Source: an uncultured beta proteobacterium
Lineage (GTDB): Bacteria > Pseudomonadota > Gammaproteobacteria > Burkholderiales > Burkholderiaceae
Direction of reading: 5' to 3'
DNA: 64,000 bases
Assembly (NCBI GenBank): GCA_903892315.1
Contig: CAITHY010000058.1
Span: forward strand, 14,690 to 78,689
Of the stretch, positions 8,066 to 17,773 are shown one piece after another. Positions within the stretch are counted from its first letter, which is position 1, and every line of letters starts with the position of its first letter. Under the pieces are notes generated by a model. That model did not search any database. It was not told the origin of the DNA and saw only the letters and a program-made list of their open reading frames with translations. A program made the translations under genes and the position numbers.

Positions 8066-9079
8066 ATGACGTTTACAAGACGAGACTTTATTAAGCATGC
8101 TGGTATTGCGGCACTTCCTTTAGTGACGGGCAATACTTTTGCACAAAGTGCAGAATTTAATATGAAGTTTGGCAGTAACTTACCAGCCACTCATCCGCTC
8201 AATATCCATGCCTTTAAGATGGCATCGAAAATTAAGCAAGAAACTAAGGGACGAGTCGATATTCAGGTTTTTCCATACAACCAATTAGGCAATGACACTG
8301 ATATGTTGTCGCAATTGCGCTCAGGTGCATTGGACTTTATGACTTTGTCACCATTGATCTTGGGTTCATTAGTCCCGCAGGCACAGATTAACGGTGTAGG
8401 CTTTGCATTTAAAGACTATAAGCAAGTTTGGGCTGCTATGGATGGTGAATTAGGGGCTTATGTTCGCCGTCAAATTGCTAATACGGGCACTATTTTTGCT
8501 TTCGATAAAATTTGGGATAACGGTTATCGTGAAGTAACCAATAGCGTACGTCCAATCTACAAGCCAGATGATTTAAAAGGTATTAAGTTGCGTACGCCTC
8601 CTGGTCCAATGTGGGTGTCTTTATTTAAAGCGCTGGGCGCGGCGCCAACTCCATTGAACTTTGCTGAAGTGTATTCAGCATTGCAATCTAAAGTGGTTGA
8701 TGGCCAAGAAAATCCGTTGGCAATCATCTATACAGCAAAGTTGTATGAGGTTCAAAAATACTGTTCTATGACTAACCATATGTGGGACGGTTACTGGTTT
8801 ATGGGCAATAAGAAATTGTTTGAACAGCTGCCACCGGATTTGCAAGCCATTGTTACTCGTAACGTTGCTGAATCAGCAATCTTGCAAAGAGCTGACGTAC
8901 GCAAGATGAATGATGGCTTACAGGCTGACCTGAAGGCAAAAGGAATGGCAGTCAATGACACCAATCCGGATCCATTCCGTGAGAAGTTAAGACAGGCTGG
9001 CTTCTACTCTGAATGGAAAGCCAAGTTTGGTGACGAGGCTTGGTCCTTGCTTGAGAAATATACGGGCAAACTAGCGTGA
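8066..9079 (+). CDS. TRAP transporter substrate-binding protein, DctP family
   Basis: The 337-residue periplasmic receptor begins with a twin-arginine-like leader (MTFTRRDFIKHAGIAAL) and a probable cleavage after 'NTFAQS'. The mature part matches DctP: 'FGSNLPATHPLNIHAFKMA', then 'LRTPPGPMW', where the conserved arginine normally salt-bridges a substrate carboxylate, and 'NFAEVYSALQSKVVDGQENP'. It would capture an organic acid and hand it to the DctQM permease downstream. Its stop overlaps the permease GTG start by 4 bp. Placement behind the oxygenase genes suggests that the transported acid is the oxygenase substrate. Confidence 0.93.
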   Translation: MTFTRRDFIKHAGIAALPLVTGNTFAQSAEFNMKFGSNLPATHPLNIHAFKMASKIKQETKGRVDIQVFPYNQLGNDTDMLSQLRSGALDFMTLSPLILGSLVPQAQINGVGFAFKDYKQVWAAMDGELGAYVRRQIANTGTIFAFDKIWDNGYREVTNSVRPIYKPDDLKGIKLRTPPGPMWVSLFKALGAAPTPLNFAEVYSALQSKVVDGQENPLAIIYTAKLYEVQKYCSMTNHMWDGYWFMGNKKLFEQLPPDLQAIVTRNVAESAILQRADVRKMNDGLQADLKAKGMAVNDTNPDPFREKLRQAGFYSEWKAKFGDEAWSLLEKYTGKLA

Positions 9080-10947
9080 GTTCACCAGCTTTAATGAACG
9101 AGGCCCCTTTTAAGGGGCCTTTCGGTAAGTGTGCCTCATGGCTTGAAACAATTGTTGCCACCGGAGTTGAGTGGGTGGCAGCCTGTTTAGTCTTGGCTTG
9201 TATTGGGATACTATTTTCTGGGGTAGTGGGTAGGTATGTTTTGAACTCACCACTTGTCTGGTCTGATGAACTAGCTTCTATTCTATTTCTATGGCTCGCC
9301 ATGATTGGATCGGTGATTGCCTTAAAGCGTGGTGAGCACATGCGCATGACAGCTTGGATTAGTAAGCTGAGTGATCAAAAAAAAATGTACTTTGAGTCGA
9401 CTGGATTATTGGCTTGTCTACTCTATTTAGCAATCATCCTGCGACCTGCATATCATTTTGCACTTGATGAGTTGATTGTGACTACGCCTTCTTTGGAGAT
9501 CTCAAATCTATGGCGGGCTGCCGCTCTGCCAAGCGGCGTGATTCTGATGATGTTCTTCTGTTTATTTCGACTCGCTAGAATCGCTACTCTTAAAGTGATG
9601 CTTTTAAGTATTGCGTCCTTGTCAGTTGCCTTTGCTATTTTCTACATCTGTTCACCAGCATTTGCCGGTCTCGGTAAATACAACCTACTGATCTTTTTTG
9701 TGGGGGTTGCAGGCTTTAGTATTTTTGCGGGGGTACCAATTGCCTTTGCATTTGGTCTGGGTACCGTAGCGTATTTAGGTTTGAGCACACATATGCCAAT
9801 ATCTGTAGTGATTGGCCGTATGGATGAAGCGATGTCTCATATGGTCTTATTGGCGGTGCCACTCTTTGTCTTCCTTGGGCTTTTGATGGAAATGACTGGT
9901 ATGGCAAGAGCCATGATTGCTTTTCTTGCATCATTGCTTGGACATGTTCGTGGCGGTCTTTCTTATGTATTAGTGGGCGCTATGTATTTAGTCTCTGGCA
10001 TTTCTGGATCAAAGGCTGCGGATATGGCGGCGATTGCACCGGCCCTATTTCCAGAAATGAAAAAGACCACGCCTCCTGGCGAGTTGGTTGCCTTATTGGC
10101 TGCTACGGGTGCGCAAACAGAAACAATCCCGCCAAGCTTGGTGCTAATTACGATTGGTTCAGTTACTGGTGTTTCCATTGCTGCCTTATTTACGGGCGGC
10201 ATGCTGCCTGCACTGATATTGGCATTTATTTTGTGTATCTTGGTATGGTGGCGTAATCGTCACGTGCAGATTGCGCAGGTAGCCCGGCCAAAACCCGCCG
10301 AAGTATTCAGGCTCTGTTTAGTTGCATTCCCTGCGCTGGCGCTACCGTTTGTGATTCGTGCTGCAGTAGTGGAGGGTGTTGCGACTGCAACTGAGGTATC
10401 AACAATTGGTATCGTCTATGGCGTGATTTGCGGCGTCTTGATCTATCGCCAATTCGATATCAAGCGTATCGTACCCATGTTGATTGATACGGCATCTTTA
10501 TCTGGCGCTATTTTATTGATCATTGGTGCCGCAACTGGAATGGCTTGGGGCCTTACTCAGTCAGGTTTCTCGCAAGTGGTGGCTCAGATCATGGCGGACC
10601 TCAATGGCGGCCCTCATTTATTCCTGTTTATTTCAATCATCGTATTTGTGATTCTGGGATCGGTACTCGAGGGCATTCCAGCAATTGTTTTATTTGGACC
10701 GCTTCTATTCCCGGTAGCCCGTCAGCTTGGCATTAACGATGTGCATTATTCCATGGTGGTAATTCTATCGATGGGTATTGGTCTCTTTGCGCCGCCTTTG
10801 GGGGTTGGCTATTACGCAGCCTGTGCAATCGGGAAGGTGAATCCCGATGAAGGTGTAAGGCCCATCATTGGTTATCTGGTTGCTTTAGTGATTGGCACGT
10901 TGATTGTTGCATTTGTGCCCTGGATTTCAACTGGGTTTCTATCTTAG
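9076..10947 (+). CDS. TRAP transporter permease, fused small and large subunits (DctQM)
   Basis: The 623-residue membrane protein joins a four-helix DctQ domain (about 20-175, with 'YVLNSPLVWSDELASILFLWLAMIGSV') to a DctM domain of about twelve helices ('GVPIAFAFGLGTVAYL', 'SGSKAADMAAIAPALFPEM', 'GLFAPPLGVGYYAACAIGK'). It drives Na+- or H+-coupled uptake of the acid bound by the DctP receptor. Fused QM permeases are known in the family. Translation starts at GTG 9076 inside the end of the receptor gene. It is the last gene of the operon and a terminator follows at 10983-11014. Confidence 0.93.
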   Translation: MSSPALMNEAPFKGPFGKCASWLETIVATGVEWVAACLVLACIGILFSGVVGRYVLNSPLVWSDELASILFLWLAMIGSVIALKRGEHMRMTAWISKLSDQKKMYFESTGLLACLLYLAIILRPAYHFALDELIVTTPSLEISNLWRAAALPSGVILMMFFCLFRLARIATLKVMLLSIASLSVAFAIFYICSPAFAGLGKYNLLIFFVGVAGFSIFAGVPIAFAFGLGTVAYLGLSTHMPISVVIGRMDEAMSHMVLLAVPLFVFLGLLMEMTGMARAMIAFLASLLGHVRGGLSYVLVGAMYLVSGISGSKAADMAAIAPALFPEMKKTTPPGELVALLAATGAQTETIPPSLVLITIGSVTGVSIAALFTGGMLPALILAFILCILVWWRNRHVQIAQVARPKPAEVFRLCLVAFPALALPFVIRAAVVEGVATATEVSTIGIVYGVICGVLIYRQFDIKRIVPMLIDTASLSGAILLIIGAATGMAWGLTQSGFSQVVAQIMADLNGGPHLFLFISIIVFVILGSVLEGIPAIVLFGPLLFPVARQLGINDVHYSMVVILSMGIGLFAPPLGVGYYAACAIGKVNPDEGVRPIIGYLVALVIGTLIVAFVPWISTGFLS

Positions 10948-10982
10948 ATTGCCTTAAGTATCGGTGAATCCACCAGAAAAGC

Positions 10983-11014
10983 AAACCCTCATCAGCCATG
11001 TTGAGGGTTTTATC
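10983..11014. terminator. Intrinsic terminator after the TRAP operon
   Basis: AAACCCTCA (10983-10991) pairs with TGAGGGTTT (11002-11010) around a 10-base loop, followed by TATCTCTT. It sits between convergent genes and can serve the plus-strand operon, and possibly the ABC permease on the minus strand. Confidence 0.75.
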
Positions 11015-11023
11015 TCTTCCAGA

Positions 11024-11791
11024 TTATTTCTTAAGACGGTAACCGGTTCTAAAGATCCAAATGATAGTGGCAATTGATATTCCTAAAAAAGACATTGTCA
11101 TTCCTAAGCTTACCCAAAGCGGCACGTCCTCAGTGCCATAAAAGCTCCAGCGAAAGCCGCTAATGAGATACACAACTGGGTTGAGTAAGGCTACTTTTTG
11201 CCAGAAGGGCGGCAAAACAGAGATTGAATAAAAGCTTCCACCTAGGAAAGTCAGCGGCGTAATGATGAGCAGGGGTATCACTTGGAGCTTTTCAAAGCCA
11301 TCCGCCCATATGCCGATGATGAAACCAATCATGCTAAAAGTTATTGACGTGATCACCAAATAAAATAGCATCCATAAGGGATGATCTATTTGAAGTGGTA
11401 CAAAAAAGGTAGCGGTAGCCAGAATGATTAAGCCCAAAATAATCGATTTACTTGCTGCAGCACCAACGTAGCCCATCACAATCTCTAATGGGGATATCGG
11501 CGCAGAGAGGATCTCATAAATGGTTCCGCTAAATTTGGGAAAGTAAATTCCAAATGACGCATTAGAAATACTTTGTGTGAGCAGTGAAAGCATGATGAGG
11601 CCGGGCACGATAAATGCTCCATAGGAGATCCCCTCCATCTGAGTCATACGTGAACCAATAGCAGATCCAAAAACAATAAAGTACAAAGAAGTCGATATCA
11701 CAGGAGCAATAATGCTCTGCATTAAGGTGCGTCGCGTTCTTGCCATCTCAAATTTATAAATGGCACGAACACCATAGTAATTAAGCTTCAT
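11024..11791 (-). CDS. ABC-2 type exporter permease (YadH-like)
   Basis: The protein has six predicted membrane segments and the ABC-2 signature region ('[31 protein letters not shown]'). The start at 11791 gives a protein of 255 residues, close to E. coli YadH, and has an AAAGG upstream. An alternative ATG at 11815 would add eight residues and deepen the overlap with the upstream gene. It forms the membrane part of an exporter with the ATPase encoded at 11781-12731, which overlaps it. Substrates of this family are drugs, lipids or polysaccharides; none can be assigned. Confidence 0.88.
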   Translation of the reverse strand: MKLNYYGVRAIYKFEMARTRRTLMQSIIAPVISTSLYFIVFGSAIGSRMTQMEGISYGAFIVPGLIMLSLLTQSISNASFGIYFPKFSGTIYEILSAPISPLEIVMGYVGAAASKSIILGLIILATATFFVPLQIDHPLWMLFYLVITSITFSMIGFIIGIWADGFEKLQVIPLLIITPLTFLGGSFYSISVLPPFWQKVALLNPVVYLISGFRWSFYGTEDVPLWVSLGMTMSFLGISIATIIWIFRTGYRLKK

Positions 11792-12731
11792 GGGTATCTG
11801 CCTTTGAGTTAACAAGATTTACAAAGATTTCTTCTAGTGAGCTTTGTTTTGTGTGGAGATCCTTAAAGACAATACCCAGACTAGTGATCTTTTGTAGTAG
11901 CTGTGCAATATTGATGTCTTCGTCTTTGGAGTCAAAGCGATAGGTAAGCTCATAGTGATCTTCCGAAAGACTTAAGCTCGGTAAATCCAACTCCTTCGGA
12001 AGGCTCTGGAGTGGGTTTTGTAGTTGAAGGGTTAGCTCCTTTTTACCCAATTTGTTCATAAGAGCTAATTTGTTGTCCACCATGATCAGTTCGCCGCTGC
12101 GAATAATGCCAATACGGTCCGCCATTTCTTCCGCTTCTTCGATATAGTGCGTTGTGAGAATGACGGTGGTGCCGTTGTCTTTCAGAATTTTGACTAAATT
12201 CCACATATCTTTTCTGAGGCTAACATCAACCCCTGCAGTGGGCTCGTCAAGAAAAAGGATGCTGGGCTCATGAGAAAGTGCTTTTGCAATCATTACTCTG
12301 CGTTTCATACCACCAGATAGCGTCATGATTTTGTTCTGACGCTTATCCCACAAAGATAGGTCTTTCAGAATTTTTTCAATGAAGGCTGGATTGGGTGCTT
12401 TCCCATACAAGCCCCGACTAAAGGTTACGGTATTCCAGACAGTCTCAAAAGAGTCGGTTGAAAGCTCTTGGGGTACTAGACCAATGAGTTCTCTTGCCTC
12501 ACGGTAATCGTCGATGATATTTTTGCCGTCTACTAAAACCTGCCCATTGCTGGGGCTCACGATCCCACAAATGATGCTAATTAGAGTGGTTTTTCCTGCG
12601 CCATTTTGTCCCAGCAGAGCAAAGATCTCACCTTTGGATATCTCCAGATTAATCTCTTTTAGGGCCTCGAAGCCGGATTGATACGTCTTATTGAGATGAG
12701 AAATGGAAAGGATGTTTGTCATAAGTGCCAA
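11781..12731 (-). CDS. ABC exporter ATP-binding protein (YadG-like)
   Basis: The 316-residue ATPase has a Walker A motif in '[16 protein letters not shown]' (about 40-55), the ABC signature '[15 protein letters not shown]', the Walker B motif '[13 protein letters not shown]' and the H-loop in '[11 protein letters not shown]'. A C-terminal extension of about 90 residues is typical of the CcmA/DrrA/YadG class. It powers the permease encoded immediately downstream, with overlapping genes. The length matches E. coli YadG (about 308). The pair stands alone, without a membrane-fusion partner, so export across the inner membrane is likely. Confidence 0.92.
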   Translation of the reverse strand: MALMTNILSISHLNKTYQSGFEALKEINLEISKGEIFALLGQNGAGKTTLISIICGIVSPSNGQVLVDGKNIIDDYREARELIGLVPQELSTDSFETVWNTVTFSRGLYGKAPNPAFIEKILKDLSLWDKRQNKIMTLSGGMKRRVMIAKALSHEPSILFLDEPTAGVDVSLRKDMWNLVKILKDNGTTVILTTHYIEEAEEMADRIGIIRSGELIMVDNKLALMNKLGKKELTLQLQNPLQSLPKELDLPSLSLSEDHYELTYRFDSKDEDINIAQLLQKITSLGIVFKDLHTKQSSLEEIFVNLVNSKADTHEA

Positions 12732-12849
12732 TGATATTGGAAATCAAGCGTCTTCGAAAAATCTGATGCACTGGCTTGAGGGGGAATGCTTAGCGTGTGC
12801 AGAGATTTTGACCCTCCTGTAAGATCTTTCCATAACCAAAAGGAGGCTT

Positions 12850-13947
12850 ATGAAGATCAAATTGCATTTACTTGGCATATGTTTGGCGATGACATTCTGC
12901 TCAATCAGTGTATTTGCTCATAAGGATGCGGAGCCAGTTCACCAAACTTACTCAGAGGGCAGTTTTCCTCTGGAGAACGGATCAATAATCGAGAATTTTA
13001 AGATCTCCTATACAACACAGGGGATTTTGAATGCGGATAAATCAAATGCTATTTTGATGGTGACGGCGATTGGTGGTAATCATCATCGAATTGATTACCT
13101 CATTGGCCCTGGCAAGGCTTTGGATACTGATCGGTATTTTGTGATTTGCACCGATGCCATTGGTAATGGATTGACAAGCTCCCCTTCCAATAGTCAAACT
13201 CAGGCAAATGTGAATTTTCCAGAATTTAATATTCGCGATATGGTCAATAGTCAATACCGCTTAGTCACGGAGCATTTTGGAATCACCAAGTTAGTGACAG
13301 TGGTGGGTGCCTCTATGGGTGGCATGCAGGCTTTGCAATGGGCAGTTTCTTATCCTGATTCCATGCAGTCAGTTGTTCCAATTATTCCGCTAGCAAAAAC
13401 ACATGCCTGGACTACAGGGGTGCTTGAGATGCTCAGACAAAGCATCATGACTGACCCTGCTTACCAGAGTGGAAAATATGACAAGCCTGTTGAGAAGGGG
13501 ATGCGCTTATGGGCGGGATGGCTGAGTGGGGTGATTGTCAGAACGCCTGCTTACCAGAACCAGCAATTCAAAACGCCTGAGGAGGAGATTCACTTTATTA
13601 ATCAACTTCAGGATGCCTCTTGGAAGCGTATGGATGCAAACGATTGGATTTGGCAGTCACGCGCTTATGACCGCCATGATATTGGGCAAACAAACGGTTT
13701 CAACGGCAATACGATTGCAGCCCTCAAATCCATTAAAGCAAAGACACTTATTCTCGCGGGCACTGGGGATTTATTAAATCCAGAATCTGATGCTAAAGAA
13801 TCTGCAAAATATATCCCTCACGTTAAATATATTGCCATTAATGAGGTGATGCCTATGGGCCATCTATCAGGAGCAGGGGCAACGCCAAATGAAAATGATG
13901 TTCAAAATAGCGCAATAAGACAGTTTTTATTGACTCTAAAAAAATAA
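12850..13947 (+). CDS. Secreted alpha/beta hydrolase of the homoserine O-acetyltransferase (MetX) fold
   Basis: The 365-residue protein carries a signal peptide (hydrophobic residues 6-22, cut near 'VFAHK'), which biosynthetic MetX lacks. The nucleophile elbow 'GASMGGMQALQWA' is typical of MetX-like acyltransferases, the acid is likely in 'AGTGDLLNPESD', and the histidine in 'MGHLSGAG'. It probably hydrolyses or transfers an acyl group in the periplasm; a methionine-synthesis role is unlikely because of the export signal. A very strong SD (AAAGGAGG) precedes the ATG. It appears monocistronic and lies between the divergent ABC exporter and the tcu genes. Confidence 0.85.
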   Translation: MKIKLHLLGICLAMTFCSISVFAHKDAEPVHQTYSEGSFPLENGSIIENFKISYTTQGILNADKSNAILMVTAIGGNHHRIDYLIGPGKALDTDRYFVICTDAIGNGLTSSPSNSQTQANVNFPEFNIRDMVNSQYRLVTEHFGITKLVTVVGASMGGMQALQWAVSYPDSMQSVVPIIPLAKTHAWTTGVLEMLRQSIMTDPAYQSGKYDKPVEKGMRLWAGWLSGVIVRTPAYQNQQFKTPEEEIHFINQLQDASWKRMDANDWIWQSRAYDRHDIGQTNGFNGNTIAALKSIKAKTLILAGTGDLLNPESDAKESAKYIPHVKYIAINEVMPMGHLSGAGATPNENDVQNSAIRQFLLTLKK

Positions 13948-14082
13948 AACGAAGCAGGGGTTTTGATTTTTCAAGCTGATTGAATCTGTATGAACGAGGC
14001 TGAAATTGAATATCGTATTCAGGTATTCAAGGGCAAATTTATATAAAGCAAAGCCCATAAGACGTATTATTAATATCAAGAA

Positions 14083-15534
14083 ATGGTGGACACTGCATTA
14101 ATGAGCATAAAGACAAAACAAAATAAATACGATGTATTGGTCGTTGGCGGCGGTAATGCTGCTCTTTGCGCAGCTCTAATGGCGAGAGAGGCGGGAGCGT
14201 CGGTATTGGTTTTAGAGGCTGCTCCAAAGGAATGGCGAGGTGGTAATTCAGCGCATACCCGTAATATCCGTGCAATGCATGACCAGCCAGAAGATGTCAT
14301 GTTGGAATCCTATTCTGAAGCAGAATACTGGCAAGATGTACTCAAAGTAACTAGTGGTAAGACGGATGAACAATTGGCAAGATTTGTTATTCGCGCTACC
14401 TCTCAATGTCGTAAATGGATGACACATCATGGAGTGCATTTCCAGCCGCCCTTATCGGGGACTCTCAATCTATCCCGTACCAATGCGTTTTTTATGGGTG
14501 GTGGCAAGGCTTTAGTAAACGCGTATTACCGAAGTGCAGAGAAATTGGGCGCACAAATTCGATACAACTCACCGGTAGATTCATTAGAAATTCAAAATGG
14601 AAAATTCTTGGCAGCTTATATAGGTGATGAACGAATTGAGGCCAAGACTTGCGTCTTAGCAGCAGGGGGCTTTGAATCCAATCGCGAATGGCTCAAGGAG
14701 GCTTGGGGTATTAATGAATATGGCGAATCCCCTGCCGATAACTTTTTAATACGAGGCACTCAATACAATAAGGGTGTTTTGCTGAAGCAGCTAATAGAGC
14801 TCGGCGCAGATTCTGTAAGCGATCCAACTCAGGCGCATATGGTTGCAGTAGATGCGCGTGCGCCTTTATATGATGGCGGTATTTGTACTCGTATCGATGC
14901 AGTTTCATTCGGAATTGTGGTGAATAAAAATGCACAGCGTTTTTCCGATGAGGGCGAAGACTTTTGGCCTAAACGGTATGCATTCTGGGGAAGATTAGTT
15001 GCTCAGCAGCCCGGTCAAATTGGTTACTCGATCATCGATTCAAAAGTATTGGGTCGTTTTATGCCACCAGTATTTCCAGGTGAAAAAGCAAATACCTTGG
15101 AGGAGTTGGCACAAAAGCTTGGATTAGATCAAAGCGCCTTAGTGCAGACAGTGAGTGACTATAACGCAGCGTGTAGAGTGGGAACATTTGATCATACGAT
15201 CATGGACGACTGTCATACCGAAGGTCTAGAGCCGCCTAAAACGCATTGGGCTTTACCAATAGATAAAGGCCCCTTTTATGGCTATGCAGTTCGCCCTGGT
15301 GTCACATTTACCTATTTAGGTTTAAAAACCGATGAGACTGCAGCAGTTCGTTTTAACAATCAACCAAGCGAGAATTTATTTGTAGCTGGAGAGATGATGG
15401 CTGGAAATGTACTAGGCAAAGGATACGCAGCTGGAATAGGTATGGCTATTGGTACAGTATTTGGCCGAGTAGCAGGAAGCGAAGCGGCAAAAGCAGCATT
15501 ACATCAAAAGGGTCATTCTCATGCAGCAACTTAA
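14083..15534 (+). CDS. tcuA: FAD-dependent tricarballylate dehydrogenase
   Basis: The 483-residue flavoprotein starts with a dinucleotide-binding motif '[22 protein letters not shown]' (about residues 18-39) and belongs to the fumarate reductase/succinate dehydrogenase flavoprotein family. It ends with '[27 protein letters not shown]', typical of TcuA. TcuA oxidises tricarballylate to cis-aconitate, and TcuB, encoded next, reoxidises the flavin. An alternative start at 14101 would remove six residues and has GGTGG upstream; neither RBS is strong. Overlap with tcuB is 14 bp. The true substrate could be a related tricarboxylate. Confidence 0.85.
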   Translation: MVDTALMSIKTKQNKYDVLVVGGGNAALCAALMAREAGASVLVLEAAPKEWRGGNSAHTRNIRAMHDQPEDVMLESYSEAEYWQDVLKVTSGKTDEQLARFVIRATSQCRKWMTHHGVHFQPPLSGTLNLSRTNAFFMGGGKALVNAYYRSAEKLGAQIRYNSPVDSLEIQNGKFLAAYIGDERIEAKTCVLAAGGFESNREWLKEAWGINEYGESPADNFLIRGTQYNKGVLLKQLIELGADSVSDPTQAHMVAVDARAPLYDGGICTRIDAVSFGIVVNKNAQRFSDEGEDFWPKRYAFWGRLVAQQPGQIGYSIIDSKVLGRFMPPVFPGEKANTLEELAQKLGLDQSALVQTVSDYNAACRVGTFDHTIMDDCHTEGLEPPKTHWALPIDKGPFYGYAVRPGVTFTYLGLKTDETAAVRFNNQPSENLFVAGEMMAGNVLGKGYAAGIGMAIGTVFGRVAGSEAAKAALHQKGHSHAAT

Positions 15535-16666
15535 CTCCTTAATTATGGAAGCGAGTGCTTTGGGCTCAAATGCGCCAGAAGTAGAAGCGGCTCGTATGCT
15601 GACTATCTGCAACTCTTGCCGCTACTGCGAGGGATTTTGCGCAGTATTTCCTGCTATGACCAGAAGAATAGAATTTTTACCTGCTGACGTGAATTTCATG
15701 GCAAATCTTTGCCATAACTGTGGGGCTTGTTTGCATGCCTGCCAATATGCTCCACCACATGAATTTGCCGTGAATATTCCGAAAGTCATGGCACAAGTCC
15801 GCAAGGATACCTATATTGCCTATGCATGGCCAAAAGTTTTTGGCTCTTTATATAAATCAAATGGTGTGACCGTATCGTTGGCGGTATCGCTTTCGCTCAT
15901 TTTATTTCTACTCCTAACACTTGTAGTAAACGGAAGCTTAACTTCTGGTCCGCTTGAGGGAAATTTTTACAGTATCTTCTCGCACAATACCTTGGCAATC
16001 CTGTTTGGTGCAGTTTTTGGTTTTTCTGTTCTTGCCTTGTTTATTGGGCTACAGAATTTCTGGCGAGGCATTTCACCAGGTGCTACCTCAGGTGGTGCAG
16101 TAGCTGAAGCTACACATAGCGCATTAACTTTAAAGTATCTTGGCGGCGGTCATGGAGAGGGCTGTAATAACGAAGACGATGCATTTACGTTGTGGCGTAA
16201 ACGGTTTCATCATTTCACGTTCTACGGTTTCATGCTTTGCTTTGCGGCTACTAGCGTAGCAACTTTATATCACTACTTGCTAGATCTACATGCTCCATAT
16301 GCTCTGAATAGTTTGCCCGTTATTTTAGGTACGCTTGGCGGAATGGGTCTAATCATTGGACCCGCAGGTTTACTGTATTTAAATTTCAAGCGCAATGCTG
16401 AGCATGGAGATGCTTCTCAAAAGCCAATGGATAGGGCATTTATTACACTACTCTTTTTAATTAGCGCCTCAGGCTTGGCGCTATTAGCTTATCGCGACAC
16501 TATTGCAATGCCCGTATTGCTTGCCATCCATTTAGGTTTTGTAATGGGCTTCTTTTTAACAATGCCCTATGGGAAATTTGCCCATGGGTTCTATAGGCTT
16601 GCAGCGCTTCTAAAGAACGCAATTGAGAAGCGCCAACCTAACAAGCTTGGCCTAAGTGGAGAATAG
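15521..16666 (+). CDS. tcuB: Tricarballylate utilization protein B (iron-sulfur/haem membrane protein)
   Basis: The 381-residue protein has an N-terminal ferredoxin-like part with cysteine groups '[15 protein letters not shown]' and '[22 protein letters not shown]', suggesting two 4Fe-4S clusters. About six membrane helices follow, with histidines suited to bind haem ('[14 protein letters not shown]', '[25 protein letters not shown]'). This is the CobZ C-terminal/TcuB arrangement. In Salmonella, TcuB reoxidises FADH2 of TcuA and passes electrons to the membrane pool. The gene overlaps tcuA by 14 bp and is followed after 5 bp by a solute-receptor gene. Confidence 0.88.
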   Translation: MQQLNSLIMEASALGSNAPEVEAARMLTICNSCRYCEGFCAVFPAMTRRIEFLPADVNFMANLCHNCGACLHACQYAPPHEFAVNIPKVMAQVRKDTYIAYAWPKVFGSLYKSNGVTVSLAVSLSLILFLLLTLVVNGSLTSGPLEGNFYSIFSHNTLAILFGAVFGFSVLALFIGLQNFWRGISPGATSGGAVAEATHSALTLKYLGGGHGEGCNNEDDAFTLWRKRFHHFTFYGFMLCFAATSVATLYHYLLDLHAPYALNSLPVILGTLGGMGLIIGPAGLLYLNFKRNAEHGDASQKPMDRAFITLLFLISASGLALLAYRDTIAMPVLLAIHLGFVMGFFLTMPYGKFAHGFYRLAALLKNAIEKRQPNKLGLSGE

Positions 16667-16671
16667 CGACT

Positions 16672-17655
16672 ATGATGAATATGAATCAGAAAAATTTCTT
16701 TACTGTGTTTCTGGGCCTTGCATTGAGCGTGCTTAGTTACTCAGCAAATTCTCAAGAGTTTCCACCCAAAAAGACGATCACTATGGTTGTTGGATTTGCA
16801 GCGGGTGGGGCTGCAGATACAGCCGCTCGGATCATTTCAAGAAAACTCGGTGAGAACATTGGTGCAAATGTGGTTGTCGATAACCGTGGTGGTGCAGGTG
16901 GAAATATTGCACATCAGTATGCGGCTAATGGACCTACCGATGGCAGCACTATTCTCTTTGGCTCAGTTGGACCGCTAACCATTGCTCCCCATATGATGAA
17001 GCTGCCGTACGATCCCTTTAAGGATCTTTCGCCAATCACGATGGGGGTTAATTTCCCAAACATTCTGGTGGTGAATGCGGGTACTGGCATTAAAACGTTT
17101 GCAGAGTACATTGCCTACGCCAAGAAAAATCCTAAAAAATTAGAATATGCCTCTACTGGCCCTGGTTCAGCCTCCCATCTTGCTGGAGAATTATTGGATG
17201 AAATGGCGGGTATTCAAACTGTTCACGTGCCATACAAGGGGGGAGCGCCAGCGCTACAAGATTTGCTAGGTGGTCGTATTGCGGCCTATTTTTCGACCTA
17301 TAGTACGTCTCAGGCCTATATTGAAAATGGACAACTTATTCCTTTGGCGGTGACGGGCCCTCAGCGTCTTAAATCGCTCCCAAAAATACCAACCATTACT
17401 GAGTCTGGCTATCCTGGATTTAATGCGACTAATTGGTATGCCTTTGTTGCTTCATCTAAAGTGCCAGTGCCAATATTGGATCGTTGGAATATCGAGATCG
17501 TGAAAGTATTGAAATCTCCCGATGTAGTTAAGCAGTTAAATGATCATGGTCTTACACCAATGCCTACTTCGCGTGACGAGCTTGCAAAATATATGGCCAA
17601 AGAATCAACAACCTGGGGTCGATTAATCACGGATAAGAAAATCACCGGCGAATGA
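16672..17655 (+). CDS. Tripartite tricarboxylate transporter receptor (Bug/TctC family)
   Basis: The 327-residue protein has a signal peptide (ending near 'YSANSQ') and the Bug-family hallmarks: 'KTITMVVGFAAGGAADTAARII', 'VVVDNRGGAGGNIAHQYAA', 'PGSASHLAGELL', and 'HVPYKGGAPALQDLLGGRI'. It binds a carboxylate in the periplasm. The gene directly follows tcuAB, so it probably captures tricarballylate or citrate. No tctA/tctB permease is present here; the receptor would have to use one encoded elsewhere. Two ATGs lie close together at the start (MMNMNQ). A terminator follows at 17732-17757. Confidence 0.9.
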   Translation: MMNMNQKNFFTVFLGLALSVLSYSANSQEFPPKKTITMVVGFAAGGAADTAARIISRKLGENIGANVVVDNRGGAGGNIAHQYAANGPTDGSTILFGSVGPLTIAPHMMKLPYDPFKDLSPITMGVNFPNILVVNAGTGIKTFAEYIAYAKKNPKKLEYASTGPGSASHLAGELLDEMAGIQTVHVPYKGGAPALQDLLGGRIAAYFSTYSTSQAYIENGQLIPLAVTGPQRLKSLPKIPTITESGYPGFNATNWYAFVASSKVPVPILDRWNIEIVKVLKSPDVVKQLNDHGLTPMPTSRDELAKYMAKESTTWGRLITDKKITGE

Positions 17656-17731
17656 AATCACGTCGCTGCAAAGCCAGCCATACCCCAAGTGGTTGAAAAT
17701 TCAATTAGAGTAATGAATCGCTAGTTCAAAA

Positions 17732-17757
17732 AAAGCCATCTGAAGATGGCTTTTTAT
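17732..17757. terminator. Bidirectional intrinsic terminator
   Basis: AAAGCCATC (17732-17740) pairs perfectly with GATGGCTTT (17745-17753) around a TGAA loop; A-runs precede and T-runs follow. It lies between the convergent Bug receptor gene and the beta-propeller gene. Confidence 0.85.
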
Positions 17758-17773
17758 TTTGAAAATGATCCTG

